64,000 nt of DNA, from contig JACTVC010000011.1 of the NCBI GenBank assembly GCA_018417955.1, positions 494,262-558,261 of the forward strand, given 5' to 3'. Positions 1 to 10,019 of the stretch are shown here, piece by piece. A model generated the notes under the pieces. That model saw only the letters and a program-made list of their open reading frames with translations. It ran no database searches and was not told the DNA's origin. Origin of the DNA: Laccaria trichodermophora. Its lineage: Eukaryota; Basidiomycota; Agaricomycetes; Agaricales; Hydnangiaceae. The translations under genes were made by a program, and so were the position numbers. Position 1 is the stretch's first letter, and each line of letters starts with the position of its first letter.

Positions 1-122
1 TAATTGAGGAGTTTGTCATAAGGCCCATAGTAGCAGTTTTCCAATGGCTCCCGCTCCTTGCGACAGATGTCGAAGATGGTGCGCAAACCCTGAGGCCAGG
101 CAGTGTCAGTGGAGAAGGGCAT
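1..122 (-). CDS. N-terminal fragment of an uncharacterised protein, cut by window edge
   Basis: On the minus strand an ATG at 122 opens a frame that stays open to the edge of the window, about 40 codons. It begins MPFSTDTAWPQGLRTIFD and contains YYGPYDKLLNY. The frame is too short for a family assignment. The YYGPY..LLNY pattern recalls N-termini of uncharacterised agaricomycete proteins, but that is a weak recollection and not evidence of function. A TATA-like TATAAAAA on the same strand at 702-695 could belong to this gene, which would imply a long leader or an upstream exon. Confidence 0.45.
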   Translation of the reverse strand, partial: MPFSTDTAWPQGLRTIFDICRKEREPLENCYYGPYDKLLN

Positions 123-1504
123 TCTACATCTCATGAATGTTTGTGACTTTATAAGAGACCTGAGGGAAGAGCCTACATGGTAGTTGTGTACAGCGAGCGG
201 TGCTTGAGAGCTTACGGCAAGATGCGAAACCTCTGCAAAACTCTGAGACTCCGCCTCGCCATCGAACAAACAACCGCATTTGCCGCAATTCCATAAAGCA
301 AATGATCATTTGAAGGCTTAGCCGCTTAGGCGACGTACAAAAAAAAAAAAAAAAAGAAGGTTAAAGAAAAAACTGTCTTCGTCATGGTTTGACCAAACCG
401 TCAAAGCCACATAGTAGCTAGATACGGCAGGTACAGGAATATGACGACGCAAAACTCACCCTCCAAACTCTACATCAGCCCCTCTCAAACCCGAAAGCGA
501 AAGAAGCGAGCCGAGCCAGCGAGAGAGATTTGCTTAGTCTCGTGAGCATAACCCCTCGTGAAAGGAGAACGCCTCGCTCCGCCAACCTGAAAGACATAAC
601 GCCAGCAGACGAGTTAACGTCTGTGCTTCTGAAGAGCTGAACGCTTCGAACGGTTGATGCGGACACTTGAAGAGAATGGAAAATGTTGCAGGGGTTTTTA
701 TAGGGCTTCGGAGTTTCATTTGTTATCGCCTATCACCGGATCATGTGATACTTAAAGTTATCTTTTTTTTTTGGTTGTTCTTTGCCTCATCATCTTCCTT
801 TCCAGCTCGCTTTTTCCTGTTGACGCGGCGTCGTTTGGAAGCGTCGTAGATCATAAGGGTTTGTTAGTTCTCTTTTCTTTTATGCTGCGTTCCGGCTAAT
901 GTATGTCTACAGGCACATTTACTTACTTGCATCGATACTGCCGTCAGTTCATTTGAACAACTCCAGTCGATGCTAAATCACTCGAATGTGTACTTTTTCA
1001 ATCCATGCCTTTATAATTTTATGCCCTTGTCAGGGCTTTTTTTTTGAGCTCACGATTTTTGCAGTGGCGAATGTTTAGGTTATTGGAACCGTCATCGGCC
1101 ATAGCGTACAGTGCAGACCCCCCTACGCAACATCCATGAACCTAGTCAAGGCTCCAGTACACTGCTTTTCAGCGGAATCACACACTTGGGGCCTGTTACG
1201 TTCATGGGAGAATGAATCGGTTCGATCATCTTCGCCATTGGTCTTCGTTTTGGAGGCCATGGACCAACGGAGATTCGGCTTGGGAGTCTCTTCAGAGTTG
1301 AGTGTGGTGTATTGTGACCTTTATGGTGGCGAGGCAGGCTGCACTCATAGTTTTGGGACATACACTATCATGTGTAGGTTACTGTCTGCAATTAATATCT
1401 TGAACCCCTAATCGCCTATCTCCTTCAATGTTTGAAAGTCCTCACTCCTTTTCAAACAGTTGTTTGAGACTTTATATTGTCGACCCAAGCTACCGCCACC
1501 AACG
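123..1504. other. Intergenic stretch without a supported gene
   Basis: It holds a run of about 17 A at roughly 340-356, a T-rich tract near 760-775, a T run near 1039-1047 and a minus-strand TATA-like TATAAAAA at 702-695. Open frames of 60-90 codons occur on both strands (for example 475-719 and 1136-1411), but none shows splice-linked continuation or a recognisable motif, so none is called. Confidence 0.5.
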
Positions 1505-2590
1505 ATGACCGGATTCTTCAACAAAGGACATCACGGAGAACCCATCAAGCGCTCGCACATTTGGTTTGACGATGGAAGCATCATCATCCAAGCTGAAGAT
1601 ACCCAGTTCTGCGTACACAAATCAGTGGTCTTGAAACACTTTCCCACCTTGAATGATTTCGTTCCTTCTCCAGGCCCACCATCCACCAACGGATGTTCTG
1701 TCATCTGGCATCTCTCCGACTCTGCTGAGGACTGGGAGAACCTGCTGACCGTGTTCTACGACACCCTACCGTGAGCGTGCATCCAGATTAGAAAATGTTT
1801 TGACGGGGTGTTCACTCAGCGTGTTTAGGACATGCACGACAAAAGATCTCATTTCCTTCCGTCTCCTCGCAGCGATGCTTCGTCTGGGAGACAAGTACAA
1901 CGGTCACAATGTTCGAGAGGAAGCGTTAAAGTTCCTCCGGTACGAATTTCCTCAAAACCTCGAAGATTGGATGGGCGTCTGGGGAACGAAAGTATTCCCG
2001 TATCCTGAATCCGAATTTGACTTTATCAACCTTGCTCAAGAGGTCGGCTTGCACTCTGTGCTGCCTGCAATGTATTATACCTGCGTCAAATACGAAAAGC
2101 TGGTTAGTTTCTCCCGTTCATTCCATTGATATCTACGAACCCATTATATTCACAGAATGACGTCTTCCACGGTTATACAAACACAGACGGGAGCATAACG
2201 CAACTTTCACCAAAAGTACAAGCGTGCCTAGCAATCGGACGAGAACAACTCGCCTTTGCACTTAAAAGGCACACCTTCAGCTGGCTATACAACAAAAGAA
2301 TCATCCCCTGCCCACGATGCTCTTCACAAAAGGAGTGCGCCGCAGCTCGAAACCACCTGATCCGCAAAGTGTGGATGCCGGTCCCTAATATTGGGTTGGC
2401 CCTCAATGTGTGGGATCGAGGAGAGTTTGCGTCTGGGCTTTGTAGCGTGTGCGCGTACACGGCCGAGAAGCTTTTCCGTTCTGGTCAAGACAAGCTGTGG
2501 GATGAGCTTCCATCGTACTTTGGGTTACCTAGCTGGGATGATCTGCAGGATTTCGATGATTCTGGTTCCTCCCTCTTGCCGTCGTCGTAA
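1505..2590 (+). CDS. BTB/POZ domain protein with Cys-rich C-terminus
   Basis: Three exons are read: 1505-1770, about 1820 (or 1829) to 2102, and 2156-2590, with introns of about 50 nt. The ATG at 1505 is the first ATG in frame and starts MTGFFNKGHHGEP. The N-terminal half has the BTB signature: SHIWFDDGSIIIQ, then FCVHKSVVLKHFP, then the helical FRLLAAMLRLGDKYN. The C-terminal half has paired cysteines (CPRC...C and GLCSVCAYTAE) and a tail DELPSYFGLPSWDDL. This BTB plus Cys-rich tail architecture belongs to a large agaricomycete family, possibly substrate adaptors of CUL3 ubiquitin ligases; no member is known well enough to name a substrate. Two in-frame acceptors (1819 and 1828) are possible for intron 1. 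The gene has no obvious functional link to its neighbours. Confidence 0.82.
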
Positions 2591-2832
2591 TTTGACTTTT
2601 CTTGGGAAAGACCAACTTCGTTATAAGTTTGTTACAAGGCCGGACACATGGACAATAGAGATTATTGCAAAGCACTGGAGAAAAAGGCACAGTACAAGAC
2701 ACATAGATTGGCGTGGTTTTAATGAAATACACAAGAGCCATTGCAAAGATAGCAAATGATTTAAACAAAGCAAACAGGAATGAACCGCTTCATGTGAGAG
2801 AACGCCGTCCCCGAGTTAAAATTCACCTGAAG

Positions 2833-3411
2833 CTAGTTCGATTTAGACATGCCAAGTGAGGGTTTCGTGAACGACACTGATGCTGGGCCATCACCAGGTA
2901 AAGTCCCAATTCTCACAGGATGCAAAGCGAGGTGCCTATTCGCGGGATCATAGTTCAGACTCGAGAGCTTGAACACGAACGGGTCGAAGGAGTGCAGTTC
3001 CACAAAGTACCAAAGCCGGAGTTTGGCGTTCCGCAGTTGTAAAACGATTCAGCAAAAGTACACACCGAAACGCGTAACGGCAAAAGATCGCAAGAGGGCC
3101 AGATGGATTGTGATCATTTGAGAGACAATTGTACCTACGGAGATGGTGATGGAGTTGACAGTCAGCAGTGTTTCTATCTCGAGCTCGATGGTCGTATCGA
3201 AACTGAAAAAGCGTGAAGCCTTTTGGATTGTGACAGTCAAGGTCGCCCAGGGTTTGTTCTTGTGAGCCGCGCTGTTCCTGATCGGTGCTTGTGTAGGCAG
3301 TGTGCAGGGTTGCGGATTTGAAAGATGAGGGAGTACATATCTTGGTAGGTTGTGGTCGTCGTGAACACGGACTGCGGTTGAATATCTTAGAGGGGAGGCA
3401 AAGGAAGACAT
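2833..3411 (-). pseudogene. Internally deleted arrestin-like copy
   Basis: On the minus strand an ATG at 3411 opens MSSFASPLRYSTAV. The frame runs through SAAHKNKPWATLTV to TVNSITISV, closely matching the start of the copy at 6747 and the core of the intact gene at 16413-18138. At TISV a GTAGGT donor-like site follows, but the middle of the protein is absent. Sequence from about 3000 down to 2833 instead matches the last exon of the intact gene (YFVELHSFDPFVFKL versus YAVELHPFDLSTFRV). The first-exon part also lacks about 20 residues that the 6747 copy retains (compare TLTVTIQKASRFFSF). I infer a pseudogene, or at best a shortened protein, that lost most arrestin-fold sequence. It lies just beyond the uncharacterised gene at 3512-4859 and on the same strand. 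Confidence 0.7.
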
Positions 3412-3511
3412 GTAGCCTGCGCGTATTGTCAATCGTGGATTTTGTAATCTCGTCGCTGCGCGTGCTTCATTGTGGGCTTGTAACTTCATCGCGCCATCTC
3501 AGAATATCCGT

Positions 3512-4859
3512 CTACTGATCACCCTCATGCCCATCGGCTTCCACAGGATCAGTATCGCTGCCTCCTCTACCTCTTTTGTTCACATGGCTGCTTTCCCCAG
3601 TTTCCGACCGCTGTCGTTTTCTGATACGATCGGGACTGCGCCACTTGTTGCTCTCGAGTTCTGCTTCGCTTGGGAATTCCCATGTCTCGAGCTCCGCAGC
3701 AAGGGTACCTTGCAAATCTCTCTCAAGTTTTGCGCAGAACACATAAAAGTGCAGCAGCTGACTAGGGTCAGACAATTTAAAGTCTTGCTTGTGTGCATAT
3801 ATGCAGATCGCCTGAGAACGCTTGAGTTTTTTTGCAGCTAGCGCATAACTACAAACATACCGAGGGGTCATCCAACCAATACGAAGAGAAAATCTGCACA
3901 TGGCCACGAGAGGCAGTAGCCCCCATAATGATAGAGTCCTTGAGTGAGAGAGCTTTCCGCTGAGACTGTGCAGTGACAAGCATCATGATTAATCGGTTCT
4001 TGTTGCAGTCGTAATCGTCCTTCCTGAACTCTCCAACAAACCCAATGATTGAGAAGCCACCTGTCGACCCAGCAGAGGACCAATACAGGTGTTCTGTAAG
4101 CGTTGGGTCACGTTGAGAGAACCGCTGAAATTTTATTCCATCGCCGATTGTCGCTGAAGGGATCGTGACCAAGACGTCGGACTCTGCATCTGGATTGCCA
4201 GCCAACCCCTTGAGACGATAGCTTTCTTCAGCTCTGATGGCAAGACTATAGGAGCTATATGCAAGCACGAGCAGAGAAAACGTACTCGAAGTAACAACGA
4301 CAAGCAAGCCTCGCACTGAAAGCTAATTCGATGATGTTGTCAACACCACGACGCTGAGCATGTTCTGTGGAATGGTTGTCCGAACTTGTGTTGCGAATGC
4401 GCCTCCAAGCGAGGGCGAGAATGGGAAGCGCAGGTAAGATATCGTACTCGTCTCTTTCCACAGCACGAAGCGACGCGGCCCAAGTGCGCACGGCGCGCTG
4501 GAATTCCTCTTCGTTGTTTAATTGCGGTGTCGGTAAAGTACCCTACTTGAAAGTCTTGAGAGATAGATATGCAGGCAGGGAGTACTAACGTGAACCAGAA
4601 TGTTGGGCATTTCTGCCATCGCATACAGTTTGTCGAAGTGGTCCAGAACTCCTCTGGGAGGGATCGGTTGATCAATAACTCTCGCGCCATACGTCCATTC
4701 ATAAAACAGAGTGGGTGACTTTGCAACCCTTTGCGAGACAATGAAACCCATTGGAATCAGTGAGCAATATGAGGCGACTCACTTTAATGGTGACACACCG
4801 CTAGAGCATTCGGAGACCAAGGATGGGGTCTGGGTTGGGGAGTTCGAGAGAGAGTTCAT
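3512..4859 (-). CDS. Uncharacterised multi-exon protein, about 370 aa
   Basis: Five minus-strand exons are joined by in-phase GT..AG introns: 4859-4783, 4728-4590, 4542-4285, about 4208-3861 and 3811-3512. The start MNSLSNSPTQTPSLVSE is the first ATG after a TATA-like site at 4975-4967. I do not recognise the family. Visible features are a helical middle (FQRAVRTWAASLRAVERDE, then ILALAWRRIRN), a strand-rich part (GGFSIIGFVGEFRKDDYDC, then MLVTAQSQRKALSL, IMGATASRGHVQIF) and a charged C-terminus with KRQRSE and NKRGRGG, which may be a nuclear signal. The hydrophobic-strand, E-x-[RK] and helix order resembles restriction-nuclease-like folds, but this is only a hint. Intron 3 is the least certain, needing an AAG acceptor at about 4209. 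The gene sits between two broken arrestin-like copies. Confidence 0.6.
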
Positions 4860-4966
4860 GGATGCAATCAGTAGTGTGAAACAAGATCGAGATTCACACC
4901 CACCATTGGTGCGCCAAACGCAAAGTCCTCCCACCGCCCGTAGTATTGGTAGTAAGGTCACAAATA

Positions 4967-4975
4967 ATTTATATA
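4967..4975 (-). promoter_or_regulatory. TATA-like box upstream of the 3512-4859 gene
   Basis: TATATAAAT on the minus strand lies about 110 bp upstream of the ATG at 4859. The position and sequence fit a core promoter; no transcript data support it. Confidence 0.4.
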
Positions 4976-5212
4976 TTACCAGTACTGGAATTCATGCAGG
5001 CGAAGAGACCTCTGCCTTACAAGCAGTTGACCCCTTTTTTAAAAACACAGGAGTAAACGAGACTCCACTTTAATTCTAAAATAAAACATAAGCGCTCATT
5101 GAATGCTGGTCGTTGGCTGGTCGTTGAATAAATGGAGAGCATGGGGTAGACGTTCGTAACTGAAACGGTTTGAGGGAAGGGCGACGTTGTACTCGTGAAG
5201 ATCTCCAGGCAG

Positions 5213-5340
5213 GTATGGCGGTTGTTCTGCACATTTAATCCCCGCACGTATGGCGGTTGTTCTGCACATTTAATCCCCGCACGCAACTTTCCGAGCGCGC
5301 ACGCAACTTTCGACCAGCGCGCAACTTTTGGATGCTAAAT
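5213..5340 (+). repeat. Left terminal inverted repeat, with doubled 35-bp outer unit
   Basis: It opens GTATGGCGGTTGTTCTGCAC. A 35-bp unit is present twice in tandem, followed by three CGCAACTTT motifs separated by GCGCGC-type spacers, and it ends GGATGCTAAATT. It pairs with 6207-6317. Confidence 0.8.
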
Positions 5341-6206
5341 TCGGTTGTTTGGTCTAGCATTTCTCATGCAACGTCACCCAAGCAATCCTCAACATCGTCC
5401 CGAAGTCTCTCATCGTCGTTGAACACGGCGAGCTCACATAGTGTACATCTATTTATTGCCTAAATCTTCTTTTCTCTGTTTCAACTTCAAAATAGTATTG
5501 CAGAATCTATTGTATCAAATAATTTGCATTGAAACTAAGGTACGAGCTCATTGTGCTTGACAGTGAGCGGCATATGTTCGTCAACGTGTGACAGCGTAGA
5601 AGGTTTGATGAGAAGCGATCAGGTGGAGTCTCAATATCCTTCCAAGGTAAATTCCATCATCAGGATCGGAATTATCCGAAAATTATCGGCTTGATCATTG
5701 CCAACTACCAAATCCGGTACTGGTTCTCACCGTATCCCTCGAGCCACTGTTACTCTCAAGTATTTTGTTATTTATACTGTAATTTAGTGTGTCATGTATA
5801 TTATTGATAGAAAGGTAGTATAATAGTATAGCAATGAAAATATTCAGAGCACTTTACATGGGGGATGGTGCATGGATGATGGAGAGGGGTGGAGGAGACA
5901 TACTACTCATCGTTACATCACCAGTCTCACCAATAACCTTTATAACAACTGATTCACATGCTACAGGATACCCTTTGGTCAATTTGAAGCAAGCAGATGG
6001 CCTGGGGATGACTATAAGAAATAATATGAAGGAGATGAATAGAAATCAGTGAAAAGTGCGAAATTGGCATACTGAGACCTGGTCATTTTAGATAAAAATT
6101 ATATGAAGTGGTAGAAGGTAGGGCTGGGGTAGCTAGAGGGTGGTTCATAAGGAATTACATGGAAGAGTTGAAGCTTTTACATAGTCGGAAGTTGCGCCGT
6201 GCAGTC

Positions 6207-6317
6207 AAATTTAGCATCCAAAAGTTGCGCGCTGGTCGAAAGTTGCGTGCGCGCTCGGAAAGTTGCGTGCAGGGATTAAATGTGCAGAACAACCGCCATA
6301 CAGAACAACCGCCATAC
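6207..6317 (-). repeat. Right terminal inverted repeat
   Basis: Read on the minus strand it repeats the left end nearly exactly (one C/T difference in the CCCCGCAC/CCCTGCAC stretch), but its outermost unit is cut to 16 bp. Confidence 0.8.
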
Positions 6318-6907
6318 GGTGCCAGATGGGAATGCGATGGTCCATGAAAGTGTACGACCCTCCATCCAAAAAACTTGTAATGACTCTTCCACGTAGCTGT
6401 ACGGAATCAGATGCGTTATTCTCATTTGAGGCTGTACTCACGGAGATGGTGATAGAGTTGACAGTCAGCGGTGTTTCTATATCAAACTCGACGGTCCCAG
6501 CAACGGGATCAGAACCGAAAAAACGTGGAGCCTTTTGAGTTGTGACGTCCGCTTTACTGAAGACAGTCAAGGTAGCCCATGGTTTGCTCTTGTGAGCGGC
6601 GCTGTTCCTGATATGAAAGCGGTGTTTGCAGTGTGTGGGCAACGCCGCTCGTGGTGGTGGGTTGCGTGGTTGAAAGACGAGTGAGTACCTGGGTAGGTTG
6701 TCGCGAACTGCGGTTGAATATCTCGGAGGGGATGCAAAGGAAGACATATGGCCTGCGCATATCGTCGTTAGTCGATGGCTTTTGTACTTCTCATCGCTGT
6801 GGGCGCGTTATTGTGAACGGGGTAACAATAACTTTACGGTATCCCAGAACAACAGCATCCACTTTCCATATTAGGCAGGTCTTTTACTAACTTTAGACGC
6901 GCTTCAG

Positions 6908-6914
6908 TATAAAG
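6908..6914 (+). promoter_or_regulatory. TATA box of the 6951 gene
   Basis: TATAAAG lies 37 bp upstream of the ATG at 6951, implying a very short leader. Confidence 0.45.
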
Positions 6915-6950
6915 GCTTTCTTTCAGTTTTTTACTCGTACTCACCAATCC

Positions 6951-7772
6951 ATGCCAACGCCTCCCAGCAAGACGCGTCGCAAGAAACCCATCTGCCGGCA
7001 ATGCGGTACCCGCATGGTAGGCCACAAACGGGGCGTCCAAGGCTCTCCCATCTGTCCACAAAAACTATCCTCCCTCCCTTCCCCACCCCAATCCCCCACA
7101 ACGCCACTCAGACCCTTTGAATTCGTCCCCGACCCCGCGTTCTACACGGAAATGAAATGCGGAACCCTCCGACGCGTCAACCCCAATTTCGTAGATAAGA
7201 AAGTTCCCATCCCAGAACTCCTCCGTCTAAGCGCGGCGGGATCCCTCGTTCCAACCGTTTTGGTCGATGATGACGGGAACACGATTCGTGGGTCGAATCA
7301 TGGCGGGGATCTTCCGAGTGACGAGGAAGATGATGAGGATTATGAGGACGACGAGGATGAGGAAGACGAGAGTTGCCTTGACAACGCTTTATTAGATCTC
7401 CCTCACCCCATGCTCACCATCTTCCGCACCAAAGACAAAGACCTCGCCCAGATGCAGCAAACCGCCGTGCGCATGGGCGTCCACTACGGCATCATGACGC
7501 CCCCCAACACTCCCCCGAACAAGAAGATCCTCAATCACAATCACAACTTGTCGACACCCCTCACACGAAATGACTCATGGTGGGTCGTAATGGGTCAAAG
7601 CGCAAGTTTCGTCCAAGAGGTCATTGACGCGTGCCAGAAAGGCATGCCGGGAACCATCACGAAAGACGACTCGGAATTAAGAGAACCTTTTCGCACCACT
7701 ACATTTCTACAACTCGTTTTTGCAGGCCTCGTTGGTGGTTGCGTCGTCGTGTGTGGACTGTCCATGTTGTAG
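6951..7772 (+). CDS. Hypothetical tail-anchored protein with acidic middle
   Basis: A single-exon frame of 273 codons starts MPTPPSKTRRKKPICRQCG at the ATG at 6951, just after a TATA box. The N-terminus is basic with a CRQC pair and a further HKRG..GSPIC, which could form a small metal-binding knuckle of the kind seen in fungal proteins of unknown function. Around residues 120-145 is an almost purely acidic Asp/Glu run. The last about 20 residues (LVFAGLVGGCVVVCGLSML) form a hydrophobic helix ending at the stop, the layout of a tail-anchored membrane protein facing the cytosol. No family was recognised. It faces the 7960-9864 gene tail to tail. Confidence 0.75.
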   Translation: MPTPPSKTRRKKPICRQCGTRMVGHKRGVQGSPICPQKLSSLPSPPQSPTTPLRPFEFVPDPAFYTEMKCGTLRRVNPNFVDKKVPIPELLRLSAAGSLVPTVLVDDDGNTIRGSNHGGDLPSDEEDDEDYEDDEDEEDESCLDNALLDLPHPMLTIFRTKDKDLAQMQQTAVRMGVHYGIMTPPNTPPNKKILNHNHNLSTPLTRNDSWWVVMGQSASFVQEVIDACQKGMPGTITKDDSELREPFRTTTFLQLVFAGLVGGCVVVCGLSML

Positions 7773-7959
7773 CGATTCTGGGCAGATCCACCTACCTGGA
7801 AGGAAAAGAAAGAAGTTCACTATGCACACTCACCTTGTTATACCTTATGCCAACTATGCTCTTTTCATGCTCAACTCCTCTCTCTTTATAAGGATAACAT
7901 ATAATACACAGTCTGCGGATAAAGCAAAAGACAGAGAAAGTCATCAACGTCATAACAGC

Positions 7960-9864
7960 TCAAACAGCCCATTCATCCAACCCACCACCATACCCCCTCC
8001 CACTCCAATTCCTCGTCACCCGATCCTGCACCCTTTCTTCCTGCCTAGCAAGACTCATCGTAAGCCCATGCGGCGTCCCACCACCACCACCCCCACTCGA
8101 CAACCACCCACTCCACCACCCACCACCCTCCTCGCCCTCCTTCCCCTTCCCATCCCCCAGTGGTAGTGCCGTCCCACCCCGTTTCCGCCGCCTCTGCTTC
8201 TGCTTATTAAACTTTGCTGAAGACCCCTCAGGTCTCGTACTAATATACGACTCTGGCAACGCCGCAAAACTAATCCGCTTAGGCGTAGACCGTCCCGAGC
8301 TCGGCGTACTCCCACCGCCAAAAACAGACAACATGTCCGGGATGCTGAGCACCGTAGGCGACGGCGAGGGATTCGCGCTGCTCGCCCGTTTCATCGAAGA
8401 GTGTCTCGGCGAAGGAGGTCGCGTAGACGAAGAATGTGTGCCTTTGGTGAAAAGACGAGAAATGGAAGCAGTCGCTGTGGAAGTGGCGGCGTCTGCCACA
8501 GGTGCAGGTGTGCGAGGCAAGAACGCAGGGGCGGGTGGGAATTTGCTCCTCGTGGGCGGAGGTTGGTCGTCCAGTATCTTTCGAAGGGATAAAATTGTCT
8601 GCTTCGCGATGCAGCCGTCTGACGACGATGACTCTTCAGTGGGAGGCGTCATTGGTCGATGGCCTTTGCGACAAGCATCCTGTCGAGCCCGGTCCGGCGA
8701 TTTATGCGGGGACCGAGAATGTCGGGGCTCCGTGCTGCTACTGCTTGCACTAGATGACCCTCGGCGGAAAGAAGATGTTAAATTTAATGAAGGAGTGGAT
8801 GATGATGAAGGAGCTCGAGCAACAAACGAGGAAAGCATGTTGTACGCCGGCGTAGAAGGTTCCAACGGTTTGTCATTCAGTTTAGGTAGTGATGGGGTAG
8901 AGTGTAGGCTCGTCGTAGATGACGACGCAGTCTCGTATAAGCTACGATGCTCGTGGAAGGACGATGGACAACGTAAACCAAGGGTCGATGGTAGCATGAT
9001 CGCCTCTGGATCTTGAGTCGAACCAACGTACTGAGTGAGTGCACGCGGAGGGGGCGCAATAAGGCGCGACCGATCCTGTTGCGAATAATGGAGTCGGGGT
9101 ACGGCCGATTCAGACTTTTGTTGCAAATCCAACGACGGTCGTCTCCTCGGCCGATGAAGGTGTGGTGGAGGGCTGATACTATTCGGCAGGCTGCAACTAA
9201 CACCAGTGCCTTCCCTAGAATGTGCACCACCACCACCAAACCTCGCGTCATCCTCATCCCCAAAAAGAACCTCAACACGCCTCGTAATCTCATTCAAATC
9301 ACCCGACCATGACGCCTGCACGTCCCAATTACCTCGTATCCGCGAGGACAGGTTCAGGGCACGAGTTTCCAACGTTGAGTCTGCCCTGGAGTCGTCCGCC
9401 AGTACAGCTGAAAGGCTCGTCGAAGTGGATATCGAGGATTCGAGGAGGGTGTTTGACATCTCGAGCGCATGCACGCTCCGTTCGAGCAAAGAATCGAGAT
9501 ACGAGTCGTTTGACTGAGCCTGCGAATACAACTGCGTCGAGTGTCTCCGTTTATGCGTCTGTTGGAAGCGTTTAGGAGGGCGGGAGGACGCTGTATGAGC
9601 GCGTGGAGAGGTGGAAGCGGTGGTGGTGGTGTGTGGCAAGTAAGAGATAGTGTTAGTGTCCGTATCCGTATCCTCGTCTGCTTCCTCAGCACTGTCTGGA
9701 TAGTCTGGTGGTGTATCGGAGGGGATGTTCTCTGTGTATTCTGGGCGATGCCACCCTGTGGAAGAAATGTACTCTGGCAGCGTGGATGTTGTGTCGGATG
9801 AGAGTCTCAGAGCAGAGACTCGTTTCCGATGAGTTCGCCTTTGATTTGTAGGAGTCATCATCAT
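7960..9864 (-). CDS. Hypothetical Ser/Pro-rich disordered protein, 634 aa
   Basis: An intron-less minus-strand frame begins at the ATG at 9864 (MMMTPTNQRRTHRKR) and ends at 7960. The composition is mostly Ser, Thr, Pro and Arg. One ordered-looking region, residues about 110-200, has short helices (YLDSLLERSVHALEMSNTLL, then LSSRIRGNWDVQASWSG and LNEITRRVEVLFGD). The C-terminus ends in a Gly/Trp-rich segment (WWSGWLSSGGGGGG) and NWSGRGYGG. Conserved short blocks in a disordered chain suggest a scaffold or regulatory protein, but no function can be named. The long plus-strand frames at 8333-9016 are its antisense shadow. Confidence 0.75.
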   Translation of the reverse strand: MMMTPTNQRRTHRKRVSALRLSSDTTSTLPEYISSTGWHRPEYTENIPSDTPPDYPDSAEEADEDTDTDTNTISYLPHTTTTASTSPRAHTASSRPPKRFQQTHKRRHSTQLYSQAQSNDSYLDSLLERSVHALEMSNTLLESSISTSTSLSAVLADDSRADSTLETRALNLSSRIRGNWDVQASWSGDLNEITRRVEVLFGDEDDARFGGGGAHSREGTGVSCSLPNSISPPPHLHRPRRRPSLDLQQKSESAVPRLHYSQQDRSRLIAPPPRALTQYVGSTQDPEAIMLPSTLGLRCPSSFHEHRSLYETASSSTTSLHSTPSLPKLNDKPLEPSTPAYNMLSSFVARAPSSSSTPSLNLTSSFRRGSSSASSSSTEPRHSRSPHKSPDRARQDACRKGHRPMTPPTEESSSSDGCIAKQTILSLRKILDDQPPPTRSKFPPAPAFLPRTPAPVADAATSTATASISRLFTKGTHSSSTRPPSPRHSSMKRASSANPSPSPTVLSIPDMLSVFGGGSTPSSGRSTPKRISFAALPESYISTRPEGSSAKFNKQKQRRRKRGGTALPLGDGKGKEGEEGGGWWSGWLSSGGGGGGTPHGLTMSLARQEERVQDRVTRNWSGRGYGGGLDEWAV

Positions 9865-10019
9865 TGGCAAGAATCAGCGCTCCCGTCTTCTCTGAGCGTT
9901 CGAGTCAATTTTGCGATGATGTGAAGGGATGGTAAAGGAAGGAGGATGGTAGAAGAATAGTCATGAGGTAAGGTAATTTTGTGGCCCTGACTCACTCACA
10001 ACACTCGTGATCGACTCAG

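Larger units (their letters stand above)
5213..6317. mobile_element. Non-autonomous element with long terminal inverted repeats
   Basis: About 128 bp at 5213-5340 recur in inverted orientation at about 6207-6317. Both outer ends begin GTATGGCGGTTGTTCT when read inward. The left end carries a 35-bp subunit twice (5213-5247 and 5248-5282), while the right end carries only 16 bp of the outer copy. Inside each end, CGCAACTTT recurs three times. The roughly 870-bp interior is AT-rich and has no credible transposase frame, so the element looks non-autonomous (MITE-like). TA stands at both borders (5214-5215 and 6315-6316), compatible with a TA target site, though a duplication cannot be proven without an empty site. 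It sits inside an arrestin-like coding exon. Confidence 0.75.
5085..6747 (-). pseudogene. Arrestin-like copy interrupted by a TIR element
   Basis: On the minus strand an ATG at 6747 starts MSSFASPPRYSTAV. Exon 1 runs to TVNSITIS, with the insert ATTQKAPRFFGSDPV seen in arrestin-like relatives. An intron of about 50 nt follows, and exon 2 reads LRGRVITSFLDGGSYTF then MDHRIPIWH. There the frame is broken by the inverted-end element at 5213-6317. Beyond it, at about 5212-5085, one frame reads PGDLHEYNVALPSN and ends at a stop; its pattern resembles the proline-glycine strand segment that follows in alpha-arrestins. The intact relative at 16413-18138 continues for some 300 more residues that are missing here. 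I infer a pseudogene killed by insertion and 3' loss. Assignment of the part beyond the element is weaker than that of the 5' half. Confidence 0.7.

Noticed and set aside
475..719. Minus-strand frames after the TATAAAAA site
   Set aside because: Ser/Leu/Arg-rich without splice continuation. Could be a leader exon, but cannot be supported.
1210..1235. B-box-like GGTTCGATC, considered as part of a tRNA gene
   Set aside because: The match lacks the terminal CC, and no acceptor stem or A box fits around it.
1136..1411. 91-codon plus-strand frame
   Set aside because: No family signal, no splice partner, and an overlapping antisense frame of similar length.
4711..5073. 120-codon plus-strand frame
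   Set aside because: It opens with GTG, overlaps exon 1 and the promoter of the minus-strand gene at 3512-4859, and shows no motif.
5834..6052. 72-codon frame inside the TIR element as a possible transposase
   Set aside because: No DDE or helix-turn-helix features and far too short.
8333..9016. 227-codon open frame on the plus strand
   Set aside because: It lies entirely antisense to the 634-aa minus-strand gene, and its composition mirrors that gene's Ser/Arg codons.
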